Program-made: the position numbers and the translations under genes | The notes under the pieces: generated by a model | Database searches by the model: none | Seen by the model: only the letters and a program-made list of their open reading frames with translations | What the model was told of the DNA's origin: nothing | Source of the DNA: Polytrichum commune | Lineage: Eukaryota; Streptophyta; Polytrichopsida; Polytrichales; Polytrichaceae | Direction of reading: 5' to 3' | DNA: 64,000 nt | Assembly (NCBI GenBank): GCA_950295325.1 | Contig: OX485804.1 | Coordinates: 55,914,429 to 55,978,428 of the forward strand | Part shown: piece after piece, positions 1 to 9,460 of the stretch | Layout: each line of letters begins with the position of its first letter | How positions within the stretch are numbered: position 1 is the stretch's first letter

Positions 1-870
1 AAACCACACTTCTTACCCATACAAATAGAAAAAACCATACCCGCTATACCTAACCTATTTTCCACAACCAAATGTACAATCACAATATATCTAAAAACAA
101 ACATGAAAAACCCCAAAATAATTCACTTTCACGGATACTACTTCATTAACAAACTAGAATTACTAAAATGCGGAGACATAGAATCCAACCCCGGACCAAT
201 GCCTAACATCCTACATACGCATCCTGCTACACACAAAAAGAGAGCCAAGATATACTTCATTCCAAACACTATCAAACTACAACCTGAATACCAACACATA
301 GCAAATACATTTGCTCCCATACTAACAAATACACACCCTCTACACCATCAAGCAATAATTACCCACCCACATCTACACCAATACATCCAAACACAAAGGC
401 AATCACCACCAACCCATATGCTATATGCTATAGTCATCACCATCCACCCCTCAATAGACACATGCAATAGCATACTAGCCCAACCCCAAAACTACCACTT
501 TAACGACATATGGACCAACACACTAATTATTAGACTAGCTAACCTCACCAACCCCCCCGAAAGACACATACTGACACCGCACCCCTACACAATATTCATA
601 GAAAACAATCAACATATAATACTCCTCCAAAACTCAATACACACCAAAATATACGATTTCATCCACAACCAAGCCACCACACCCACACCAATCACCCTCA
701 AGAAAGAATTCCCCTTCCTTCCAAACCAGTTAATAGCCGAAACACTTAGATGTTTAGAAAATATAAGGGAATACTCACACCCACCCCCACTCCCGGCCGC
801 TCCCACACCAATCACAAGAATAAACTCTAACATCGAGCACGAAACAAGCATAATAACTTGGAATGCGTCA
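1..870 (+). pseudogene. Retrotransposon N-terminal region with 2A ribosome-skipping motif
   Basis: The frame is open from base 1; the first ATG seen is at 103. Counting from it, residues 24-32 read GDIESNPGP (bases 172-198), an exact match to the 2A consensus D-x-E-x-N-P-G-P, preceded by LELLK-C as in typical 2A contexts. In known 2A peptides the ribosome fails to form the Gly-Pro bond and continues, so the product would split between bases 195 and 196. An N-terminal 2A at about this position is known from non-LTR elements of trypanosomes and some marine animals. The following roughly 215 residues are rich in His, Thr, Pro and Asn and match no family I recognise. The region runs directly into the endonuclease start (IITWNASS). 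Because the reading frame is open upstream, the true start codon is uncertain. Confidence 0.85.
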
Positions 871-1630
871 TCGCTCAACACATCACTACCAAACTTACAA
901 GACTTAATCAACAACTCTCTAAATAACACATCAAATCATTCATATCCAAGAAACCAAACTCACTGCAAACAAATCTACTAAATATATACAAAACTTATTT
1001 CCGGAATTCAAACTCACTTTCAACAACACACACGCACTCACGAGGTGCATCCAACAAAGAATGCCCTATACCCCCGGAAGAGGTGGCCTACTCACACTTA
1101 TCCATCACAAATATGCATTCCCGGGAAATGTCACCAAAATTCCCACACCGGCAAACATCTCCCCGTACCTACAAGTAATAAAAATAAACAACCATCCACT
1201 AACACCTTGGCTAATTATACACATGTATATGCTTACGCACCTAGAAGACACATGTCTTATCCCACATCTCAAGAATGAAATCACTAAACAAATCACTACA
1301 CACCCCAATCACATATACACACTGTGCGGTGACTTTAACAGAGATATTGCACTTAAGGGCAGACAAAATAACAACACTACTACCCCCCCACAAGAAGAGG
1401 ACTTCCAATGAAATTTTTTTACCACATCTCTCGACTTAGAATATATCACTACCAACACTAGTATCTCCAGACAAGGTGACTACAACTACACAACAACAAG
1501 CCTAATAGATGGTTTCTACATTCACTCCCCTGACAACAACAAATTTACTTCCACTACAAACACAAACATGAATCTAAATTCAGATCATTACCCAGTCACA
1601 TTACACATCCCACACAACACACTTATAGCT
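840..1630 (+). pseudogene. APE-type endonuclease domain of the retrotransposon
   Basis: The apurinic/apyrimidinic-type endonuclease that nicks target DNA for target-primed reverse transcription. Visible motifs in order: IITWNASSL (the Asn motif, frame 1), IQETKL (catalytic Glu, frame 2, about 937-955), GRGGLL, GDFNRD (about 1328-1345) and SDHYPV (about 1579-1596), the last being the Asp-His motif. All key residues are present, but the domain is split by a frame change between 880 and 935 and by a TGA at 1409-1411. Its position just ahead of the reverse transcriptase is the usual LINE order. Confidence 0.88.
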
Positions 1631-3420
1631 AGACCTCCGCCCTCTACAAACACCACACCAACTAGGATACTGAACCCGATACCACCGGAAAACCTAGAAA
1701 AATTTAACATAACATTCTTCGAAGAAAATTCCACCCAACTTAAAGAACTTACCACACTATTAGAAGATCACCAACACTTAACACCTGATCAATGGCAAAA
1801 TGCCTGCACATCATTGGACTACATTATAAACAAAATCTCAGAAACAATTGAAAAAACCTGCAAAGCAGACCCTCTACCCAACCTCACAAACAAAACATCA
1901 CAACAAGGTGGTTTTTTACCACGCAAACTAGCTAGAGAATGGAAAAGACACCTCAATACATATCACCTCATCAGGAAAACCATTTACATTGTACAAAATG
2001 ACCCAAATTGGCAAGTGCACCCAATCCTAAACGATATCCGAAACCACCAACACGTCAACATCTCGCACCCACCTACTACAACAACATCTCATGTAGAATG
2101 GATTGACACCATAGCAACTATCGCAAGAACGGCAAATAAAGAAGCCAGGAAAATTACCACAAAATACACCAGAGGCTGCATCCTAAAAGCCGTATCAAAA
2201 TACCGTCAAATGTATGAAAAAAACCCCAAGAAAATAAATCAGAAAGTCCTCAAGAACACTGAAACCTCACCTCTTGACTCCATCATTGATAGACAAAACA
2301 ACATATTAACCAACCCTAAATACATTGCTTCAGAGATTTACGCACAACAATCCATCAGTAACCGCCCAACAGTCCCCACATGCCACCATCAAAATACACA
2401 TCCAATTTACTGTACATGTGGAATAAGGCAATACCCTTGGCACGACTTAGATGGATACACAATCGACAGATGAGGAGAACCCCAAATCCCCTTGCACACA
2501 TACTTTGAACAAGAAACATACGACTTTTGTCTTAAAAACCTAAGTAATAATAAAGCTCCAGATCCAGATAAAATGCCCAACTTAATTCTAAAAAATATGC
2601 CTCCACGCTTTCACAAAATATTGTTTCTATTATTTAAACACTGCTATAAACAAAAACAAACCCCAGCATCATGGAAAACTAGCCTAACAGTTTTACTATA
2701 TAAAAAAGGTAACCCATCACAACTAACAAATCACAGACCTATTGCACTAGCTAACACTATATATAAATTATACACAAGCACATAAACCTCTATCCTATCA
2801 GCATACGTAGAAAGATACCAAATACTACACGATAGCCAAGAAGGGTTCAGAGCAGAAAGAAACACCTCCAGACAAATCCAAATACTAATTGCAGCACTTG
2901 AAGACGCCAGACTCACAAACCAAGATATATACATTCTTTACATTGACTTCAAAAACGCCTTTGGCTCTATTGACCATGCCAGACTATTAGCCATAATGAA
3001 AGACCTGGGTTATCCCAATGACTCCATAAACCTCATAGAAAACTTCATAAACCATATTTACCGGCGAACACTTCGGAAAAACTCTACCAATCCACATCCA
3101 AAGAGGTACAATACAAGGCGATACCCTTAGCCCATATCTATTTATCATGTTCTTGGAACCCCTACTTAGATGGCTGCAACAAGGAAATAATGGATATACC
3201 TTCAGTACGTCCACAGTGAAAATCTCATCAGCAGCATATGTAGTCGATCTTGCAGCAATCGCCAACAAACTAGAAGCATTACAAACATAATTAAACAAAC
3301 TAGACAAATTTTGTGAATGGGCAAGAATGGACCTAGGTATACCAAAATGTGCAGTGACTTGATGCCCAACAAATCTAAACTTAACCCCACAACCTTCAAG
3401 GCCCTAATCCAATCCACTAA
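1631..3420 (+). pseudogene. Reverse transcriptase domain of the retrotransposon
   Basis: A linker of about 280 codons with many basic residues leads into a LINE-type reverse transcriptase. Recognisable blocks are NNKAPDPDKMPN (about 2550), PASWKTSLTVLLYKKG with NHRPIAL (about 2665-2750), YIDFKNAFGSIDH (about 2938-2975), RGTIQGDTLSPYLF (about 3100-3150) and CEWARMDLGIPK (about 3312-3350). The catalytic box, normally Y-A-D-D, reads YVVD at 3237-3248, so one of the paired Asp residues is lost. Stops at 2471 and 2783, a shift to frame 3 near 3058 and a stop near 3288 also break it. Downstream, about 3370-4345, is an open thumb-like region of about 320 residues with no domain I can name. Confidence 0.93.
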
Positions 3421-4445
3421 CATAAACTATAGAAACCAACATATACCAGTCATAAACCAACATGAACCCTATACATACTTAAGAATAAATCTTGCACCAT
3501 CATTCAAATGGAAAACACAAATAAATACCACCACAGCTAAAGTAATCAAACAATGTCAAGTCCTCGTAGCTTGCCCAGCTACTATGAAACAAAAAATCAA
3601 CATGACAGACATAGTCATACGTGCTGGAATAGCATATAATTTTTATGCAGTACCATACTCCATACCAGCCATAAAAAAACTAGACAAAAAAATCATCGCA
3701 CTCCATAAAACAATATGCGGAATACCTAAATGCACATCTAATATTGCCACGCAACTCCCCCACAACCTATTTGGAATTGAAGCATTTTCATTACAAAATG
3801 CCTATCTAAGGTGCATTGGAGAACAATTACAAAATGCCCTCAATGACAAAGGGAGAATTGGGAGAATATATACCGGTCTAGTACAATTCATACTCGCCAC
3901 ACATGGGGGCTCTCAAGAAATCACTCGCATTAAATACCACCACTGTGTTAGATCACCCATCACTAGAACACTGTTCCTGCTAAAACATAAAGCCGGAGTC
4001 CATCTAAAAAGCACAATAAATAACTTTCTACTAACCCCATCCTCACTTGAAACTGCATGGATGCAAGAAGCACAAATGCTACATGGCCTAAACCCCAACA
4101 CCTCACTTAAACTACTACACAAATTACTTATACATAATATAACCACACTAGACCAAATTACCTTGCCTAATGGTACCACTCTGATGAACAAGGTCGAATT
4201 CAAAATCTACCATTCCACTCCTTCTAAACTTATCCAAAACGCACTTAACATAGCTAATGAACTATTCTGCCACCCCCCTGCAATCAATACCCCTTACCCT
4301 GCCAACAACACCACCCACCAAGATCCCTCAAAAATAAATATATAATAAGAAATCACAACATCCTACCTCACACACCGACCGCCCCCGTACACCCCCCTAA
4401 CCCCCTAACCCCCCCATCCCCCATCTACCTCCTCCCCCCAACAAC

Positions 4446-5540
4446 ATGCTTAAAGACCCCCGACAATTCCCCATACACAAAATACTCGATCACAAACAAA
4501 AACAATCTAACGACCATAATGGAATAAAAAGAACAATTACGTCATATATGTGTCGATGGACCACAACAAATAACAACACATATAATAAATGGCGAACCCA
4601 AATGGACCTATACCCCTACTGTGAAGCCAACATATGCAACCACAACACAAACCTGCTTATCCAATATTACACAGAAAGACAACACAATCATTTTTCAAAC
4701 ATCATTAACGCTTACTTCACCACGGAACAACACCGAGACACAAGATACGTCACACCATCCACAATAATTCCGCTAGCACGTATCTCTATTAGTGAATGCA
4801 ACCCAGAAAACGACATTGAAACAAATTCTGATACTATCCAAACACAATTCGATGTCGTCCACATATACGAAGACAATGGAAGGCATCTCATCACCATCCC
4901 AAAAGCTAGACTAACATGGCTATGGAAACAATACCAATTGGCAAAAAATACCACACATGGTCTAGAACCATCTACCCAATCATTCGAAACTGAAATTGTC
5001 TGGCTATACCAAAGATACAAATACCGTATCCCAAAAAACGACCCACTCAAAGAGCCCAATATACAATACCAACTCAAATACTAGATCTACTAATTACAAC
5101 ATTCAATATTACCCACTCATATTTTTCATCCCCAGTTACATGTCCTACACAATTCACCCAATTCTACTCACCTTTTTCACGAGACATAATATTTGGATCC
5201 TTAGGAAAAATGTTTGACTATAAATGGCAAGGAATTGGATACGCACATCCTCACACCTCAACATACCTACAACAAGCCATTCACTAGACACGCATGGCGG
5301 CCCAAAATGACCCTTACACAATCACTATAATTATATCCCCAGACACTGACTGGTACCAAAACTCGAACCCACACACAGGCCCATTCCCAGACACACATGT
5401 CATTGCCCATTTTGCTGCTGACACAATCACATATGAAGAACCAACAATACCCCCCGAACTCAATACTACAAGGAAAGAACCATCTACCATGGAAATATTT
5501 TGTATCCATCACCAAAATAATAACATAGGCACCTACGACC
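4446..5540 (+). pseudogene. Unassigned module, possibly PCIF1-like adenine methyltransferase
   Basis: This region lies between reverse transcriptase and RNase H. Residues at 4446-5084 (frame 3) include ETEIVWLYQRYKYRIP. From 5081 (frame 2) the protein reads FSSPV-x-C, then FYSPF-x2-D-x2-FGSLG, then W-x-G-x-GYA-x-P and YLQQAI. After a TAG at 5285 it continues with PYTITIIISPDTDWY, HVIAHF, TYEEP and MEIFCIHHQNN. The pattern F(A/S)SP, Y/F-x-F-x2-D-x2-FGS-x-G, a Pro-containing loop, a hydrophobic strand ending in P-x-x-W, then a Tyr-Glu block resembles the PCIF1 type of N6-adenine methyltransferase. The catalytic NPPF is not seen; the corresponding place reads AHPHT. The resemblance is from motif memory only, and the module could be something else. 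Confidence 0.38.
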
Positions 5541-5599
5541 AAATGAAGCTAATACACGACACAACAAATAACCTCCAAATATTACAAAGCCACACTCAA

Positions 5600-6215
5600 A
5601 TTGCACCACCCACCCCTCCGAACATCACCGTTAACCCTAGTAAAAAATGGGCTAAATCAAACTACCCAAACACACCCCTATACAATAATAACCCCACCCC
5701 ACAACTCCCAAACTCCCAAACCAACTTACCACTAAAATTTCACCCCCAATTTAGCTACTACAAAAATGGATCCTTTATAAAACCCAAAGAAATTGCCCTT
5801 GGAGTATGGAGAAGAGAAAGAGCTGGATACGGTATCTATAGCCCCAAAGGCTTAAATATCGTCAAAAGACTCCATGGGCATCAAAACATACTACGTGTAG
5901 AAATGATGGCTATACACAAAACACTAAGAATCATCAATACACAATTCCCTAATGAACCCGCATTTATATTCACAGACAGTCTAAACGTACTGTATCTACT
6001 CAACACACAAATTAAACACCCCACTCTCCATAATAGTCACCCAGACCAAACCACACTTAACTCCATGGTAAAAATCCTCCAAGACCGTACACAGCCTATC
6101 ACACTATACAAAGTCAGAGCACACGTCAACATTGACGGTAATGAAAAAGCGGATAAACTAGCAAAAGACGGGTTAGAATTAGAACACAGAATCGCCATAC
6201 ACCCATACGAACATG
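5600..6215 (+). pseudogene. RNase H domain of the retrotransposon
   Basis: Part of a 545-codon open stretch (5294-6931). The RNase H type I pattern is clear: a first strand with YYKNGSF (about 5755-5775), where the family has D-G-S; RVEMMAIHKTL with the second acidic residue (about 5898); FTDSLNVL with the third (about 5970); and VRAHVNIDGNEKADKLAKDG near 6112-6172, the last acidic site. RNase H removes RNA from the RNA:DNA hybrid after first-strand synthesis. The first catalytic Asp is Asn here, which is expected to abolish activity even where the frame is open. Confidence 0.88.
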
Positions 6216-6379
6216 CCCACGCCACCCCATACTATTATCAAAAGGACGTCTGGGCCTCAATGGAAGAAGTCCCAGACAAAGGTCTAGTAAGATTCTTAGA
6301 AAAACAAATTAAAAAATATGACAGGGAAACCAATATAGCAGTCATGGCCATACAAACCCCCAACACGTGTAAATGGACA

Positions 6380-7204
6380 GAAAATATAGACATTGACAAA
6401 GAACTGTCCAACGAATTCTTGACAAATCCCTTAATCACAGACAAACAAAAATCATGCCTTATTAAATTCCGCACAGGAACATACATGGGTAATGCTAGAA
6501 AACAAATGTTTTTCGGTCACCAGAGGTACCCCTCTATCACGTGTCCCATATGCAATTCAAACGATCCAGACACTTGGCTACATGTACTACTGAAATGTAA
6601 CCAACAACATATACACTCACTACGAATTAAAAGACATAACAAAGCAGTTGGAGAAATTAGGAAGCTCCTAATCTCGTCCGAAAAATCCCGATGTTTTACC
6701 CTCATGAATGCCGGTACCTTCAATAATTATCCCCAAGAAAATACTGTCCCCAATTGGCTACTCCCCTGCGCATGTAACACACAAAGATGTCATTGCAATG
6801 CAAGGTTTCGACCTGACATACTATGCGTCAAAGGATTACCATATCAAAATGACCCTCCCATCGACGTTGACCCTAACCTCACCATACAATTTATTGAATT
6901 CACATATTGTAACGACAGATTTTCCCCATAAACTATAGAAGCAAAAAACAACAAATACAAACCACTGATTGACAGTATCGCTTCCAGAGGATGGAAAATC
7001 GAACCACTTATTGTCCTCATAGCTGGGGCCCGAGCTATGGCCCACATCCCATCTATGAAAATACTAGAAGAAAATCTCAAAATACCCATGGTTACCATCA
7101 AAAATACCTTTAAAAACATTAATACTATTGCAATACAATATGCCAGTCCATCCTCCTACATAAGAGGAGACTTGAAAACCACCAACCGCTCCCCCAAAAC
7201 TTAG
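6380..7204 (+). pseudogene. Zinc knuckle and restriction-like endonuclease (REL) domain of the retrotransposon
   Basis: At 6542-6600 the protein reads CPIC-x9-H-x4-C, followed by IKRHN (about 6628), then after a Cys-rich piece RFRPDIL (about 6805), FIEFTYCNDR (about 6892-6920) and, past a TAA at 6929-6931, EAKNNKYKPLI and RGWKIEPLIVLIAG up to a stop at 7202-7204. The order C2HC, RHN, R-P-D, E/D, K-x3-Y is that of the restriction-like (PD-(D/E)XK) endonuclease found at the C terminus of R2-type and Dualen retrotransposons. Apart from the internal stop, the catalytic residues look intact. Together with the APE domain this makes a two-endonuclease element. Confidence 0.8.
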
Positions 7205-7644
7205 ACCCTCCATAAAACCCAAAAACTTATATAATATCTAGTATCTACTTACAGCTCAGAATGAGGGACTGGTGTCGGTTGGTTGGTACAAATTTCCTGC
7301 CTTTTATTCACTTGCAGCACCAAGTCATGTGTTACATTTTAGACGATCATACGGACTCAACTGGAATCGAACCCGGAACGTCTTAACTCAAACATCCTCC
7401 CACAACCAACCGAGGAATCATGACTTGGCGTTCACTCTCATTACAAAAACACTAATTATCCTTAAAAGGCATGCACCTCCGTGGGCCATAATCGGCCCAT
7501 GTTATTTGTTTCTCGGTTACTATAGTGTCCATCCTCGAAAGAGGAGAGTAGTTTTGTCCCAGCTTCCCCATGTCATGTGGGCATCGGGTTGTTGGCATTA
7601 CCAACGGACACTCTATTCACGCCGGCCCCTAAAAGGGACCGGAG

Positions 7645-7647
<3 letters not shown>
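7205..7647. repeat. Retrotransposon tail with antisense tRNA-derived SINE head
   Basis: Non-coding. The A/C-rich composition of the LINE stops near 7260. On the minus strand, 7350-7430 looks like the 5' head of a tRNA-derived SINE: a D-arm-like CTCGGTTGGTTGT and, about 35 bases later, a perfect B box GGTTCGATTCC (plus-strand 7363-7373). There is no matching acceptor stem, so it is not a tRNA gene. Whether this is a separate SINE inserted at the LINE end or part of the LINE 3' UTR cannot be told from one copy. Confidence 0.4.

Positions 7648-7688
<41 letters not shown>
7648..7688. repeat. (TATC)n microsatellite
   Basis: About ten tandem copies of TATC. Simple tandem tails are common at the 3' ends of non-LTR elements, so this may mark an insertion end. 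Confidence 0.9.
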
Positions 7689-7690
<2 letters not shown>

Positions 7691-9460
7691 GAGGGAGTTA
7701 TGGTTGTTCTAACCTCGGCAATCCATGACGCCACTCCCAGGTCACTGATGTCCCAGGGCGATGTCCCTAGGCAATGCCCCACTCAAATTGCCATATCTCC
7801 TAGCTCACCCCTCCGATTGAGGTGTTCTTGAGCAGTCTAGAATCCGGACACCATAAGCTACCCAATGCTTATGGCCTTACCCTCATGACTCCTAATCTCC
7901 GTGACTGGGAGGCGTTCCCAACGCTTGAGGCCCTCACCCACATTAGGATCACTTGGGCCTTCTCACTAATGACGTCACAAGTCCCAGGTGTCACTCATGG
8001 GTCCCCCTTGTGCCCATGGTGTTTCAGACACTCGTGAAGAGATGCATGACACACTGGGTGAGACCCTGTGGTCCCGCCAATAGGTTCATTTGTAAAACAA
8101 ATACAACAGTTTGTGCCGACGATGCCCGAGGTGATTTCTAGGGTTTCATGGATCCGTTGTCCAATTCGGAATTATCATTTGTTGTTGGCATTACATTAAG
8201 GAAGATTGACCATTAATGGACATTTCTATCATAACAAAATTATGTTTAGATTGTATTGAAATGTATACTAGTTTTTAATTAATGTTTTTATTCTTGTCAA
8301 TTGTATGAATTTGCCAATATACATCTTTGAACTCGAGTATCACAGTAAACATCCTTTAGTCCACTTTTGAAATAATTGCATTGGCCGTAGACTCATAAAT
8401 TAATGACTAGTTCCTTTAATTTTGAATTTTTCTTTTCACACTTTATATGATTAAGAGTATGATCCATGTAACTAACAAACTTGGTTCATTACATGGATAA
8501 CTACAAATTTTGGCATGCAATTATAAGTTGCAATGTACATGACTAACGGTATAGAACTCGAACGATCTTGGCAGTGCAATTCCGCAATATATTCATCATC
8601 GAGTTTTTGCCAATAGATGTTGGTCAATGTAAGCTAGTATGGGGATTATGTACAATGCCAAAGTCATAACTGGGAAACATGGCGGCCTTGCTCCTACCTT
8701 CAAAGGGATGAAGGAGGAGTTCCGTTCCATTGAGAACGTGGAGCATGATTTTTGGTTTTGCATATGCATAAATTTTGGAGCAATCATCAACATTGTCTCA
8801 AAGGAGGACAACTCCTGCCGTGACACAATTGGTGACACCACACAATGCACATGCAAGAATTCCACCATAATGTCCTCTTAGGCCCCAAGAAAGAACGGGA
8901 AATGGATGTACTATGAACACCTCTACTAGGTGTTCAGATTTATATGCAAGGTGGATCATGGTGATGATAAGTTCATTTGCACTTTGACATGTACTCACAA
9001 TGAGGCCATGCAATTTCGTGAGCTTGTTAGTGTTGTTGAGCACAAATAGTGATGCTAGTATAGTGTTTGTGACATGTAATGTTTGCCATCTACTTTGATT
9101 AAGCACCAAAATCTTTTGAATTTGTATAATAAAGTTAAACGATTGACTACAATGTTTTTTTATTGGTCCATGGTAATAGGCCCCCTTCATTTGTGACTTC
9201 TCAAAACATTAACCTCATTTTTTTTATTTACATTTTCTAGAGTATGAATCTTATATCCATTCAAATTTACTATATTTGACAACATTGCTCACATGTTAGT
9301 GCTTAGTGCTCATGTGTTATCACTCATTGCTCACTATTCATCCCCGAGCTTCCTTCTCATTGTCGTGCTTTACACATCAGTTTTGTGACTTGGATGCTCA
9401 ACCTAGACTTAACATGATATAATAATTGTACAAGTTCTTGAAACATCCTTATGGAAGTTT
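7689..9460. other. Intergenic region without a recognisable gene
   Basis: 7690-8150 is more GC-rich than its surroundings and looks like old repeat sequence. A few open stretches at 8600-9190 have no family features and no splice logic connecting them. No RNA gene is seen. Confidence 0.5.

Larger units (their letters stand above)
1..7204 (+). mobile_element. Dual-endonuclease non-LTR retrotransposon (Dualen/RandI-like), decayed
   Basis: A LINE-type element whose coding strand is very rich in A and C and poor in G, unlike the host genes. Modules in order: 2A motif, APE endonuclease, reverse transcriptase, an unassigned stretch with a possible methyltransferase module, RNase H, and a C2HC zinc knuckle with a restriction-like endonuclease. 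Most of it reads in frame 2. It is broken by a frame change near 880-935, stops at 1409, 2471 and 2783, a frame change near 3058, a stop near 3288, another break near 3360, stops at 4343, 5285 and 6929, and a stretch in frame 3 at 4446-5084. Carrying both APE and restriction-like endonucleases is the hallmark of the Dualen/RandI group described from Chlamydomonas; the assignment to that group is an inference from architecture. The 5' end lies outside the window. This copy cannot be active. Confidence 0.93.

Noticed and set aside
1-7204. LTR retrotransposon or virus-derived insertion because of the 2A motif and RNase H
   Set aside because: No LTRs, protease, integrase, capsid or envelope-like parts; APE and LINE-type RT motifs show a non-LTR element.
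7350-7430. tRNA gene on the minus strand
   Set aside because: The B box and D-like arm are present, but there is no pairing acceptor stem or anticodon arm; it fits a SINE head better.
7648-7688. CRISPR-like regular repeat
   Set aside because: It is a 4 bp microsatellite without spacers; the 320 bp intronic array likewise has no spacers and is not a CRISPR.
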